The notes: generated by a model from the letters alone, not told the origin. DNA of 64,000 nucleotides from Bacillota bacterium (GCA_023392595.1 JAEVYU010000023.1:53248-117247); one strand, 5' to 3'. Numbered from the stretch's first letter, positions 44,589 to 53,369 are shown. A program made the numbers and translations.

Positions 44589-44747
44589 GTGGCTAATCCA
44601 ATATCCGGCATCACCCTTTGCGATACAGTCCTGGAAGAAGCGATTGCTACTGTTAATCAAGCCGTTTTTATCGCAAAACATTTATTACAAAAAACAAAAC
44701 GTGTCGCCGAGCGTTTAGCGGATTTCCCATCAAACAATCCCATTTAA
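44589..44747 (+). CDS. 52-aa protein upstream of the YheC/D genes
   Basis: GTG at 44589 has a perfect GGAGGTG seven bases upstream. It encodes MANPISGITLCDTVLEEAIA, TVNQAVFIAKHLLQKTKRVA and ERLADFPSNNPI. Most of it is one amphipathic helix. I do not know the family. Placement 100 bp before a spore-coat operon suggests a small sporulation protein (inference). Confidence 0.6.
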   Translation: MANPISGITLCDTVLEEAIATVNQAVFIAKHLLQKTKRVAERLADFPSNNPI

Positions 44748-44847
44748 TATGAAGAAATGGAAGAGTGAGCTCCAATAAAAAATAATGCCTGCTTAGCATC
44801 TCCGAAAGAGCTCGCGGTTTTATATTCTTTAAAAAGAGGTGGAGAGC

Positions 44848-46182
44848 ATGTGGGCTAAAATAAAAACCATTCCATCCAGCCGTAAAATTATCTATTTGCC
44901 TTCATCATTATCTTTAGACCATGAACAAGCCAACGTGACATTTGGTGGAAAATCAACCTCCGCCGAAATCCAATACCGGGATGATCTTGAGTTGACAGCA
45001 GAAAATTCTTTTCAAAGGCCCGGTCAAATCATGCTTTCGGACAAATTAAAAGATGAAATCTTCATTGTGGAACCACTCGTTTACCAGTTGAAAATATCCG
45101 CTTCCACCATTGCCATCGGACCTGTTATCGGTCTTTTGCTCGGCAATGATACCCGGCGCTATCATCCTGAACATATGGAAAAGTATTCCGACCGGTTTGG
45201 CATCTATCATGAAGTTGGCGGACTGATTTATGCCTTTTCTCCAGAGTGGATTCATTGGAAAACCCAAACAGTTCATGCCATGTATTATGATTATTTTAAA
45301 GCATCATGGGAATATGGGTTTTTCCCTTTACCGGAAGTTATTTACCGGCGGGATTTTCATACCAGTCCGGATTCTATTAAAAAGCTGGTTGAATTCACCG
45401 GGAACAGGCTTTTTAATTCTCACCGTTTTTCCAAGTATGATTTATATGATTTTCTCAGTCCGGATCCCGAATTAAGCAAATACCTGCCTCCCACGGAACT
45501 GTCGCTTCATTTTGACCAGGTGAGGGAATTTATAAACCGTCATTTGAATGTTATTTTTAAACCAATCGACTTATCGCGGGGCCGGGGCATATGTGTTATC
45601 GAAAAAATAGATTCCCGCTATAAAATCAGTGATTACAGGTTTAAAATACCCATTGTCTCTGAGCTTAACAATGATGGGGAATTAAAAAACTTTTTCGTCT
45701 TCAACAAGGAATTGTTTGCCAAATATTTAATCCAAAAGTACCTGCCTCTGGCCAAGATTGGAAATTCCCGTTTTGATATCCGCGTGGTTATGCAAAGACA
45801 CCCGGATAAAGATTGGGGATGTACGGGAATTGAATGCCGGGTTTCCAATGGCAACAGCCATATAACCAACATTTCAAGAGGCGGCTACGCCTTATCGCTG
45901 GATGATGCTTTACGCAAAGCTTTCACTACGGATTATGAAATACTGAAACAGCAAATTCAGGAACTATGTTATAAATTCTGCTTGTATATGGACTGCAGCG
46001 GAAAACATTATGCGGAGTTCGGTTTGGACATTGCCGTCGATGATGCCAGAAACCTCTGGCTGATTGAAGCCAACGTATTTCCCAGCTTCAAAGGCTTTAA
46101 AAAAATGGATCCCCAGATCTATCTTTCCATCCGCTATACTCCGTTGCTTTATGCGCTTTCGCTCACCCAATTCGGAGGATAA
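44848..46182 (+). CDS. YheC/YheD family endospore coat-associated protein (first copy)
   Basis: ATP-grasp ligase-like protein of the YheC/YheD spore group, 444 aa. The N-terminal ~140 residues include IAIGPVIGLLLGNDTRRYHP, typical of the family. The ATP-grasp follows from about 205 (KYDLYDFLSPDPELSKYLPP; nucleotide loop KPIDLSRGRGICVIEK; metal end YAEFGLDIAVD and WLIEANVFPS). The ATG at 44848 uses GAGGTGGAG upstream; a GTG at 44839 overlaps it. The substrate is unknown. It is followed 117 bp later by a paralogue. Confidence 0.9.
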   Translation: MWAKIKTIPSSRKIIYLPSSLSLDHEQANVTFGGKSTSAEIQYRDDLELTAENSFQRPGQIMLSDKLKDEIFIVEPLVYQLKISASTIAIGPVIGLLLGNDTRRYHPEHMEKYSDRFGIYHEVGGLIYAFSPEWIHWKTQTVHAMYYDYFKASWEYGFFPLPEVIYRRDFHTSPDSIKKLVEFTGNRLFNSHRFSKYDLYDFLSPDPELSKYLPPTELSLHFDQVREFINRHLNVIFKPIDLSRGRGICVIEKIDSRYKISDYRFKIPIVSELNNDGELKNFFVFNKELFAKYLIQKYLPLAKIGNSRFDIRVVMQRHPDKDWGCTGIECRVSNGNSHITNISRGGYALSLDDALRKAFTTDYEILKQQIQELCYKFCLYMDCSGKHYAEFGLDIAVDDARNLWLIEANVFPSFKGFKKMDPQIYLSIRYTPLLYALSLTQFGG

Positions 46183-46251
46183 TGCGAAGTTGCTTTCGAT
46201 TTGAGAACTATTCAAGAGCAACTTAGTATTTCATACCAATTTGCTTCATAT

Positions 46252-46278
46252 TTGGTTATGAATGCAAATTGGTATAAT
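46252..46278 (+). promoter_or_regulatory. Promoter of the second YheC/D gene
   Basis: Extended -10 TGG-TATAAT (TATAAT at 46273-46278) with a weak TTGGTT (46252-46257) at 15 bp. It lies 22 bp before the ATG, so the gene may be transcribed separately from the first copy. Confidence 0.45.
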
Positions 46279-46299
46279 CTGCAACGAGGAGAGAGCAAA

Positions 46300-47646
46300 A
46301 TGAAAAATGAGATCACTCTCGGAACAAATGCCGGTAATTCTTCCGATTTTGTCATCCATCCGATCAAAGCGGCTGAGATTGGCCTGGGAAGAAAAAAATT
46401 TGCCGTGATCAGCTTTGGGAATCAAAAATTTTCCGTCAGTATCGTTATCAATGACAAAATCCCGTCCGATCAAATTTTGCTTTCCGAGAAACTTATCGCT
46501 ACATTCCATCTGCCTGAGTATCCCGTATATGAAATATCGTTTGCCAATCAAGAGATTATTCTCGGACCTTTCATTGGATTGCTGCTAAGTAAGGAAAACA
46601 ACCGTCTGACCCCTTCCGGTCTTAAAAAAATGCTGGTCTATGTTAGTGAATATTCTAAACTGCACGGGGTGGTGGTTGCGTTTGCTTTAGACAAAGTGGA
46701 CCGTGTTCAGCGGTTCATTGAGGGCTATTGTTACGACCCCATACTTAATTACTGGCGGGAAGGGATTTTCCCCTATCCTTCATCCATATACCGCACGATT
46801 GGGTTGAGTGAGGAATGGAAAAACCACTTTCTGTCTGTTATCGGCGATAAAATTTTCAACAGCCGCTATTTTGATAAATGGCAGATGTATCAATGGTTTT
46901 CCAATGATAAGGTTCTTAACCGTTATGTTCCCGATACCACTTTATATCATTCGCCGGAAGATGTACTGGATATGCTCAAAAAATTTAAAAAAGTCTATCT
47001 GAAACCCGTCTCAGGCCTCCGAGGCCGCGGCATCGTCCAAATCAGCGGCGCAGACCAGTTATTCCTTTTCAAATATCATGAAGACCAAGAAAATCACAGC
47101 GTCACGCTGAAAAATTGGAATGATGCCCGGGAATATATCCAAAAACGGTTCGTTCGTGGAAGATACCTCATCCAACAAGCTGTCAACCTGTTGGAATATC
47201 AAGGCGGAGTCGTTGATTTCCGGTGTGTTGTTCAAAAAAACCAATCCAATGCCTGGGTATGTAAGGCTATTATTGGGCGGGCCGGTGGAAACGGCAGCAT
47301 TGTAAGTAATATATCCAGCGGTGGATCGGCTTTTATAGCTGAGGAGTTGCTGAAAAGAGTTTTAGCCGCACCTGAACAAGAGGTCTTGGTAATAAAAGAA
47401 AGCATCGCGGCCTTAGCCTGCACTATTTGCAACACCTTAGATGAATTCGGCATCCATTGCGGAACTCTCGGGCTTGATATCGGGGTTGACAATAAGGGGC
47501 AACTTTGGCTTATTGAAATCAACAACCGCGATCCCGACCCCACGATCGCTCTGGATATCCATGACCAACAACTATACCATGGTTTAAAAACCGGACCACT
47601 ATTTTACGCCAAATTTCTGGCCGGTTTCAAAGCAGATAGGGTTTAA
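46300..47646 (+). CDS. YheC/YheD family endospore coat-associated protein (second copy)
   Basis: A 448-aa paralogue of the preceding gene. The N-terminal conserved patch is IILGPFIGLLLSKENNRLTP and the ATP-grasp motifs are KPVSGLRGRGIVQISG, LGLDIGVDNKGQLWLIEINN and the end RDPDPTIALDI. Asn in EINNRDPDP is the usual metal ligand. The ATG at 46300 has GAGGAGAG upstream. Longer frames reach 46201 but cross the promoter. Two diverged copies in tandem suggest different substrates or successive steps in spore coat assembly. Confidence 0.9.
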   Translation: MKNEITLGTNAGNSSDFVIHPIKAAEIGLGRKKFAVISFGNQKFSVSIVINDKIPSDQILLSEKLIATFHLPEYPVYEISFANQEIILGPFIGLLLSKENNRLTPSGLKKMLVYVSEYSKLHGVVVAFALDKVDRVQRFIEGYCYDPILNYWREGIFPYPSSIYRTIGLSEEWKNHFLSVIGDKIFNSRYFDKWQMYQWFSNDKVLNRYVPDTTLYHSPEDVLDMLKKFKKVYLKPVSGLRGRGIVQISGADQLFLFKYHEDQENHSVTLKNWNDAREYIQKRFVRGRYLIQQAVNLLEYQGGVVDFRCVVQKNQSNAWVCKAIIGRAGGNGSIVSNISSGGSAFIAEELLKRVLAAPEQEVLVIKESIAALACTICNTLDEFGIHCGTLGLDIGVDNKGQLWLIEINNRDPDPTIALDIHDQQLYHGLKTGPLFYAKFLAGFKADRV

Positions 47647-47711
47647 TCTAAAGAGTATCCAGATATCTAACACCCCTATCTGCAATATTGCCATATAGGG
47701 AGGCGTCGATT

Positions 47712-48683
47712 TTGGTTGAGCGAACTTCAAATCAAATTCAACTGGGCAAATGGGACTTTCATGAAATCGAATTAAAGGATAAGAGCATGTTTTCCGAGTA
47801 TATCCAAGCCACTGAATACCCAGCCAATTTATGGTCATCAAATTTCCCTTATCTTTGGGCATCTTCCCAATCAAGTTTGCGAAAAATACTTTGGAAAGTT
47901 GTCGACGGCATGTTGGTAACCTTCTGCCACTCTTATAAAAACACCTTGTATTTGTTTTGTTTACCCTTTGGAAAAGGCAGTTCCCGGCGAGTAACGGAGG
48001 TTTTGAATCAATGTATGAAATACTGCTATGAGTGGAATCATCAAGAAAAGCACCGCACCTTGGTAAGGATGATCAATGATTGCCAGCTCCAATTTTTGCG
48101 AAGTTATCCGGAATTTGACAATCTTTTTCAACCCCTAAACTTGCAGGGAATTGAACGGCATCTCTCAATTAAACATTTAGCCGCTCTTTATGGAAAAGAC
48201 TTTAGAAATATTCGAAGCCGAGTCAACAAATTTTCCAAGGAAAATCAGGATGTAGTCATCCGAAAATATCATACAGAGGATTATGAGGCCTTAATCGAAT
48301 TAGGCAACCATTGGGCAAGTGCGGCTAAAGAGAGAAATTTAGCGGTATTCGATAAAGTATATTATCGCGAACTCATCAAGCACTGTGACGAATTGGAACA
48401 TATCATCTTGGTTTTTCAAAAAGGGGCTCAGATCATCGGAATGGTCGCAGGCGGACAATTACCAACCGGGCAGGCCTGGGGCAGTATCATAAAATATGAA
48501 GCCGGGTATCCCGGCTTGTCGGAAACCCTGATTATCGAATTTGCCCGGGAGCTTAATCGAATCAACCCCAGCCTAGAGCTGCTGAATGTAGGCAGCGATC
48601 TTGGGGCGGGAGGTCTCAGAGATTACAAGTTGAAGTTCAGACCGGTTTTAAATTTAAAACGCTATCAAGTATTCATTCAATAG
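47712..48683 (+). CDS. DUF2156 protein (phosphatidylglycerol-lysyltransferase-like C-terminal domain)
   Basis: Soluble 323-aa protein with two GNAT-like halves as in the aminoacyl-transferase domain of MprF. It lacks the MprF membrane part. Characteristic segments are HLSIKHLAALYGKDFRNIRS, the LVFQKGAQIIGMVAGGQL strand and LLNVGSDLGAGGLRDYKLKF near the end. The start is TTG at 47712 with GGGAGGCG eight bases upstream. It is the last gene of the YheC/D unit and followed by a terminator. It could transfer an amino acid from tRNA to an envelope component (inference). Confidence 0.8.
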   Translation: MVERTSNQIQLGKWDFHEIELKDKSMFSEYIQATEYPANLWSSNFPYLWASSQSSLRKILWKVVDGMLVTFCHSYKNTLYLFCLPFGKGSSRRVTEVLNQCMKYCYEWNHQEKHRTLVRMINDCQLQFLRSYPEFDNLFQPLNLQGIERHLSIKHLAALYGKDFRNIRSRVNKFSKENQDVVIRKYHTEDYEALIELGNHWASAAKERNLAVFDKVYYRELIKHCDELEHIILVFQKGAQIIGMVAGGQLPTGQAWGSIIKYEAGYPGLSETLIIEFARELNRINPSLELLNVGSDLGAGGLRDYKLKFRPVLNLKRYQVFIQ

Positions 48684-48801
48684 GCGGTAAATCCTTTAGC
48701 CAATTCTTCTTGGTGCAGGTTGGGTCCGATTTCATATGGCCTGGCTTTCGTTACCCTAAAAATCGCCCAAATTATAGTATTTGAATTAAACGAACGAACC
48801 C

Positions 48802-48835
48802 GCCCCTCCTCCCAATACCTAGGGTGGGGCTTTTT
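48802..48835 (+). terminator. Terminator after the DUF2156 gene
   Basis: GCCCC (48802-48806) pairs with GGGGC (48826-48830), with additional TCCC/AGGG pairing, followed by T5. It lies about 120 bp past the stop. Confidence 0.65.
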
Positions 48836-48839
48836 AACT

Positions 48840-49317
48840 TTAGTATATAAAATTCAAGGGCAATGGCTTCCTTTCAATCACTTTATTAAGAATCTCATTG
48901 AGTTCATCAAACTTGTACGGCTTGGTCGCAACTCCGCTTAAACCATATTTTTCATAATCGGACATCACCGGATCATTGCACTTCCGACAATGATGCTGGA
49001 AGCATAATATAAAAGGTAGTGCCGATTCCCGGCGCTGATTTCACTTCCAGGTAACCCTGATGCTTTTCAATGATTGAATAGGACGTTGATAAGCCCAGAC
49101 CATCACGGGCTTGTTAAATCACTCCCGATTTTCTTGATTGGGAAAACCAATCAAAATGGTTATGCACAATCAATTGTTCTTTGGTATGACCCGAACCCTT
49201 TGCGTAAGCGGAGTTAACAATGATAAAATTGAAATCTTGGTCCAAAAAAGCCAGGTTAACATGGATATTTTCAATAAGGATAAGAGATCTGAGTACGATA
49301 AAAAACCTCCGTTCCAT
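48840..49317 (-). pseudogene. Internally deleted hybrid sensor kinase remnant
   Basis: Three pieces of one gene in order on the minus strand. First, a PAS fragment (NLAFLDQDFNFIIVNSAYAK). Second, the end of a kinase ATPase domain (GLGLSTSYSIIEKHQGYLEV then KSAPGIGTTFYIMLP). Third, the end of a receiver domain (VMSDYEKYGLSGVATKPYKF then DELNEILNKVI) with stop at 48840. HisKA, most of the ATPase and the phosphorylation site are deleted. It is related to the fragment at 16924-17040. Confidence 0.8.
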
Positions 49318-49332
49318 AAAAAGAACAGAGGT
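49298..49332 (-). terminator. Terminator of the GNAT gene at 49448
   Basis: ACCTCCGTTC (49305-49314) pairs with GAACAGAGGT (49323-49332) with one mismatch. It has T-rich tracts on both sides, so it can work in either direction. Confidence 0.65.
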
Positions 49333-49447
49333 CTGGGTTTTATTTCTTATTCTTCAGGCGCAAACAAACTAAAGATTTACCACCGGTAAATCACCGTTCT
49401 CAAGCAGAATGGCGGTGGCCATATTTGTTGCGGAGCTTGATATAAGG

Positions 49448-50098
49448 TTACACAAAAGGTTCTAAAAAGCAAACATCCTCAATGGTATGATAAAAGTCTC
49501 TCAATACCTTCCATCGACATGTCCGGTCCGAATGAACACCGTTAAATACACCCGTAATGGCTGCTTGAATTTGTTCCTTGCGTAACGTCCATGTACCGGG
49601 TGATGGTCGAAAATATAAATACATCGGTAAGCCGTCATCAACGGTCGGACACTTATACCGAATCGCCAACCTTTTGGCGCCAAGCCGTTCATAAAATTTT
49701 ATTCTCCGCAGTTGCTGTACAAAGCCTAAATCATCTTTGTCAGGAATCTCCACTTCCAAGAAAAGCCCCAAAAATTCGCCGCCATATTCAACTATTTTGT
49801 TAAACAACAGCGTTCCATAGCCCGAATTTTGACAAGCAACATCAATGGCGATATAATCCAGCCATAATACAAGCGGATCAGCCATTTTATAGACGAACGC
49901 ATATCCGACGATATGATTCAGCCTCTGATCCTTGGCCAGCAAAAGCTTATAGTTCCCCCCGCTTATCAACGAGACGAGTTGCGGATAGTCCTTCCTTTCC
50001 TTTGCGGCAAACTCATGTTCAAATCGTTTATAAACAAATTTTAAATCGTCCATGCCGCCTTCCAATAGCTCTATACGCTTCCATTCACCGGTAGCCAT
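49448..50098 (-). CDS. GNAT family N-acetyltransferase
   Basis: A 216-aa acyltransferase. The core includes LDYIAIDVACQNSGYGTLLF, containing the acetyl-CoA loop Q-N-S-G-Y-G (about 88-95), and LEVEIPDKDDLGFVQQLRRI followed by FYERLGAKRL, the usual terminal strand-helix. A ~50-residue C-terminal tail (QIQAAITGVFNGV...) is extra. Substrate unknown. Monocistronic with its own terminator. Confidence 0.85.
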   Translation of the reverse strand: MATGEWKRIELLEGGMDDLKFVYKRFEHEFAAKERKDYPQLVSLISGGNYKLLLAKDQRLNHIVGYAFVYKMADPLVLWLDYIAIDVACQNSGYGTLLFNKIVEYGGEFLGLFLEVEIPDKDDLGFVQQLRRIKFYERLGAKRLAIRYKCPTVDDGLPMYLYFRPSPGTWTLRKEQIQAAITGVFNGVHSDRTCRWKVLRDFYHTIEDVCFLEPFV

Positions 50099-50203
50099 TT
50101 CCGCTGTCTCCTTATGGGGTAAACCCGAATCAATCTGACTCGCATTGTTCTTCTTTCAATCCCCGGCAAGTTTCACCCTTTCCCATTAAAAACATTCAAG
50201 TCT

Positions 50204-50578
50204 CTAACTATCCAGCAGTGTTTGAATGTTCAATGCCCTTAAAATAGCTTGGCGGTTAATCACTCCCACCAATTTTTGTTCCTCAAAAACCGGGATTTGT
50301 CTCAATTCTTTAAACATTATAAAAAAAGAAGCAATTTCTTCCAATGTTGCATCCCTGGGGATACTGATAAAATTTTTGACCATGATATCGCGAACTTGCA
50401 ATCCGGGTTTAAATTCGACTACCTCTGTTATTCCGACAATTCCAATAACTTGCCCGTTACTGTCGCATACCAGCAGGTTATCAAGGTTACTTCCCAACAA
50501 ACATTCAGAAACTTGATGAACGTCCGCAAAGGCGTCCACCGTCATAAAATCCTTCGCCATAATATCTTTTGCTTGCAT
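50204..50578 (-). CDS. CBS domain-pair protein
   Basis: A 124-aa protein consisting of two CBS motifs: residues about 1-60 (DIMAKDFMTVDAFADVHQVS; NLLVCDSNGQVIGIVGITEV) and 65-124 (VRDIMVKNFISIPRDATLEE; IPVFEEQKLVGVINRQAILR). CBS pairs bind adenine nucleotides and regulate partners. AAGGGAGAAGG lies before the ATG. It is close to a GreA/B-like gene 34 bp upstream on the same strand, so they may be co-transcribed. Confidence 0.9.
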   Translation of the reverse strand: MQAKDIMAKDFMTVDAFADVHQVSECLLGSNLDNLLVCDSNGQVIGIVGITEVVEFKPGLQVRDIMVKNFISIPRDATLEEIASFFIMFKELRQIPVFEEQKLVGVINRQAILRALNIQTLLDS

Positions 50579-50612
50579 TTTACCTTCTCCCTTCTTTTTA
50601 AAAAGTTAATAT

Positions 50613-51062
50613 TTAATAGGCATTAATTCTTATGGATACAACCTGATATTCATATTCGCCTCCCGGCGCCTGGACTCGAAAACGATCATCTACCGTTTTC
50701 AAGAGCAACGCTTTACCCATAGGCGATAAGAAGGAGACTTCCTGAGAATCAGTGCTCTTTTTAAGCGGAGAAATCACTCTATAGCAACTTCTTTCACCAT
50801 TGCCAACATCCTCAATGGTTGCCTCCGAACCAACCACCACGTATGGGAATTCATTCGCTCCGGTTGAAACCGTTACGATATGGGGAAGCAAATTATCAAG
50901 CTTCGTTACGGATTTGGCTAAAATTTGCCGCAATTCCTCGGTTTCATTTGACGGTTTCCTCAAGAATTCATCGAAGATTTCTTCCATTCCCTCCTCAATT
51001 TCCAGTAGATTCGAAAGTAATGAATGAAAAGCAGTTTTTGTTAAAAAAATCGGTTGGTTCAT
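50613..51062 (-). CDS. GreA/GreB-family transcription elongation factor-like protein
   Basis: A 149-aa protein with a short N-terminal helical region (about 1-60, shorter than the GreA coiled coil) and a GreA/GreB C-terminal FKBP-like domain (VVVGSEATIEDVGNGERSCY; VSFLSPMGKALLLKTVDDRF; EYEYQVVSI). This resembles Rnk or short Gre paralogues that bind RNA polymerase. The acidic hairpin tip of GreA is not evident, so it may antagonise rather than stimulate cleavage. AAGGAG upstream supports the ATG. Confidence 0.85.
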   Translation of the reverse strand: MNQPIFLTKTAFHSLLSNLLEIEEGMEEIFDEFLRKPSNETEELRQILAKSVTKLDNLLPHIVTVSTGANEFPYVVVGSEATIEDVGNGERSCYRVISPLKKSTDSQEVSFLSPMGKALLLKTVDDRFRVQAPGGEYEYQVVSIRINAY

Positions 51063-51510
51063 TGCTGACTCCTTTCTTCAAACTGTATTATTTATAACAA
51101 TATTCCTAATATGGCTCATATTTCCATCCCGAGGTATACAGTTTTCTCTCCGCAATTTCAAAAGCCATTTAATGTAAATCGCCTTAAGAAAACACAAAGG
51201 ACATTTCACCCGGAGGTGAATGCCCTTTTACAAACTATTAATGCCCAAGCCGCTTTGAATAAAAATCTACGAAAAAATAAAATCAATCGAAATCTGGCAA
51301 CCTGGTAATAGTATATCATAGTATCCATCGGTTGTAAATGGTGGAATCTGTTTCCATTTAATTGAAACGGATTAATTAAATGGATTCTGTTCTATTAAAT
51401 GTATTACTCCCTTTCTATATCCCACCCGGAGATTCCCCTAAAAAGCAGGAAATTTTCCTCCAATGAAGAATAAAAATTTTGAGTGATTTTTTTCAAACAG
51501 AGGCGAAGAG
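51063..51510. other. Intergenic region with one hairpin
   Basis: An imperfect inverted repeat, CATTTCACC-CGGA-GGTGAATG (about 51197-51222), is the only structure. It has no adjacent T run. An open frame at 51111-51308 lacks a ribosome site and coding character. Nothing else is seen. Confidence 0.4.
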
Positions 51511-51921
51511 ATGGAATATATTAAATGGCTGGCAGATAAATATACCGTTCATGTTCAAAAGTTTGACCTTCAGCATCAAAAGTTGGTTGAAATCACCAAC
51601 GAAGTTTTCAATGCCAAAATGAACAATGCCGGTAAAGGAATCATTTTAAATATCCTGACCCAACTGAACGAGTATACCAAGGGGCATTTTTTGGAGGAAG
51701 AAACACTGCTCAAAGAAAATCAATACCCGGCCCTGGAAATCCATAAAAATGAACATGCCATCTTTATTGCGAAAGTGAATGGTTTTATCCAGGAATTTCA
51801 CGCGGATAATTTATCTTTAAATCAAGAAATGCTTGAGTTTCTGAAAAACTGGCTAATTGACCACATCATGCAAACTGATAAGGAATATGGAGCTTTTCTG
51901 AACGAACGGGGAATTGATTGA
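51511..51921 (+). CDS. Bacteriohemerythrin
   Basis: Cytosolic di-iron oxygen-binding four-helix protein, 136 aa. All seven iron ligands are in place: H22 (DLQHQKLVE), H59 and E63 (KGHFLEEE), H78 and H82 (IHKNEH), H118 and D123 (DHIMQTDKEY). Spacing matches known bacteriohemerythrins. In anaerobes it is thought to scavenge or sense oxygen. Followed by a hairpin terminator. Confidence 0.95.
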   Translation: MEYIKWLADKYTVHVQKFDLQHQKLVEITNEVFNAKMNNAGKGIILNILTQLNEYTKGHFLEEETLLKENQYPALEIHKNEHAIFIAKVNGFIQEFHADNLSLNQEMLEFLKNWLIDHIMQTDKEYGAFLNERGID

Positions 51922-52020
51922 GATAAATCCCGTTCTCCAAACCAATCCAGCGACATCGATACGATTTGGGTTACAGGTGGAAGCTGTCAAAAAGCGCTTT
52001 AATATTGGAACAGTCATGGT

Positions 52021-52080
52021 AAAGTTCACGGTTTCTTCGGCATAACAAACTCATGCTAAAGACCGTGAACTTTTTATTTT
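52021..52080 (+). terminator. Long-stem terminator or attenuator before the AIR-synthase-like gene
   Basis: AAAGTTCACGGT (52021-52032) pairs perfectly with ACCGTGAACTTT (52062-52073), then TTATTTT. The 29-nt loop has its own GCAT/ATGC pairing. It ends the hemerythrin transcript or attenuates the next gene, 17 bp downstream. Confidence 0.7.
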
Positions 52081-52096
52081 CGAAAGGAGAAAACGA

Positions 52097-52846
52097 ATGA
52101 GTCATAAAGGCCGAGATGTAGAGCTTGTTTCCATCAATTCCAATCAATATTTAACGGCGGCTTGCGATTCCTGCGGCGCAATCGGCTCCAAAGAACTGGA
52201 CTTGGTAAAGGTTCCGCCCTATATCGCCGGCCGGTTTACCACACGAGTTGCCTTACTGGAGATTCTAGCCATCGGAAGCCGGCCCCAATTAGCCACCGTC
52301 GCGATTTCCAATGAACCGGAGCCTACCGGGGCGGAAATTTTAGGGGGCGTCCGGGATGAATTGGCCTCTTCCGGACTGGCTGCCTTACCGCTTGCGATCA
52401 GCACCGAAAAAAATATTCCGACCCGGCAAACCAGTTTAGGCGTTAGCGTAGTCGGATTGTGTGAAAAGGCTGACTTGAGAATCGCCACCACCACTCATGG
52501 CGATCTCCTCTATTGTCTAGGAATTCCCAAGGTCGGACCGGAGATTGGCAGCCCCGACGAGCCGGAGATCATCCAGAGCTTTCATGTTCAAAAGCTATTA
52601 CAAAACCATCAAATTCACGACATCATTCCGGTCGGCTCCAAAGGGATTTACGGCGAAGCTGAATTACTGGCTTCCAATATCGATGGACAGTTGATTTTAA
52701 AGCCGTCGGCCGACATTGATCTGAAAAAATCAGCCGGACCATCCACTTGCCTGATTTTTTCCACGGCTTTGCCTTTGACCGGTATGCTTTTTCCTGCGAT
52801 CCCCTGCCGTCCTATCGGCATGATCGGGCCCTACTTTGATGATTAA
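52097..52846 (+). CDS. PurM/AIR-synthase-like kinase, probable alpha-ribazole kinase
   Basis: A 249-aa protein of the PurM/ThiL/SelD ATP-binding fold. It has TAACDSCGAIGSKELDLVKV near the N-terminus, then GRFTTRVALLEILAIGSRPQ, STEKNIPTRQTSLGVSVVGL and a C-terminal IPVGSKGIYGEAELLASNI segment. The CDSxGAIGxKExDxVxVP pattern matches my recollection of CblS, the kinase that salvages alpha-ribazole for cobalamin. A generic AIR-synthase-related role is the alternative. GAAAGGAG precedes the ATG. Confidence 0.65.
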   Translation: MSHKGRDVELVSINSNQYLTAACDSCGAIGSKELDLVKVPPYIAGRFTTRVALLEILAIGSRPQLATVAISNEPEPTGAEILGGVRDELASSGLAALPLAISTEKNIPTRQTSLGVSVVGLCEKADLRIATTTHGDLLYCLGIPKVGPEIGSPDEPEIIQSFHVQKLLQNHQIHDIIPVGSKGIYGEAELLASNIDGQLILKPSADIDLKKSAGPSTCLIFSTALPLTGMLFPAIPCRPIGMIGPYFDD

Positions 52847-53011
52847 TGCCATCGTAATGGCGGGGACATTATCCATGGCAGCCATGGTCAATGGGGGTTT
52901 TGTTATGCCCGGACCCTAACGAATTTTCAGGAATTATGTTGACTACCGGTGATGCTTGGGCTCTCTTGGTAATTTAAAAATCCATCCCAGACGCAGTTTA
53001 GGCAAAAACGA

Positions 53012-53056
53012 AAATACGGTACCGAAGCGTTCGTGATTCCCACGCGATGTACCGTA
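53012..53056. other. Hairpin in the gap after the AIR-synthase-like gene
   Basis: TACGGTAC (53015-53022) pairs with GTACCGTA (53049-53056). There is no T run, so its role is unclear. Confidence 0.35.
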
Positions 53057-53090
53057 CTCCGAATTCTGGATTACTTTTTTGACAGTCGCT

Positions 53091-53276
53091 TTAATCCTGC
53101 CCTCTTGCCTTTTCACTCATTTTGAGTTTTACATTTTGGTTATCCCCTGGACTTGATCCTTTCTCCAACTGTGATTCTTGCGAACGGATCTCCCTTGGTT
53201 TGGGGTGTCCCCTCCTTAAATCAACTTGCACTCCCACTTCCTTGCCAATGGCATCGGGAGTTGTTTGTTCACCCAT
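53091..53276 (-). CDS. 61-aa hydrophilic protein
   Basis: The ATG at 53276 has GGAGGTG at good spacing. It encodes MGEQTTPDAIGKEVGVQVDL and a lysine/serine/glutamine-rich tail ending KLKMSEKARGQD. No domain is recognised; it looks disordered. The good ribosome site and open frame support it. It follows ilvE in the same direction but beyond its terminator. Confidence 0.5.
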   Translation of the reverse strand: MGEQTTPDAIGKEVGVQVDLRRGHPKPREIRSQESQLEKGSSPGDNQNVKLKMSEKARGQD

Positions 53277-53322
53277 TTTAAACACCTCCGGAAATAGTTT
53301 GCCCGGATTCCTTCACAATCAA

Positions 53323-53356
53323 AATAAAAAAGGGCTAATCTCTGAGATCAGCCCCG
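53323..53356 (-). terminator. Terminator of ilvE
   Basis: GGGCT-A-ATCTC pairs with GAGAT-C-AGCCC (53333-53355), with a T-rich tract on the minus strand. It starts 14 bp after the ilvE stop. Confidence 0.75.
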
Positions 53357-53369
53357 CTCTTTTTTTTTA

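Noticed and set aside
51111..51308. 65-codon open frame
   Set aside because: No ribosome site; it covers a hairpin and AT-rich filler.
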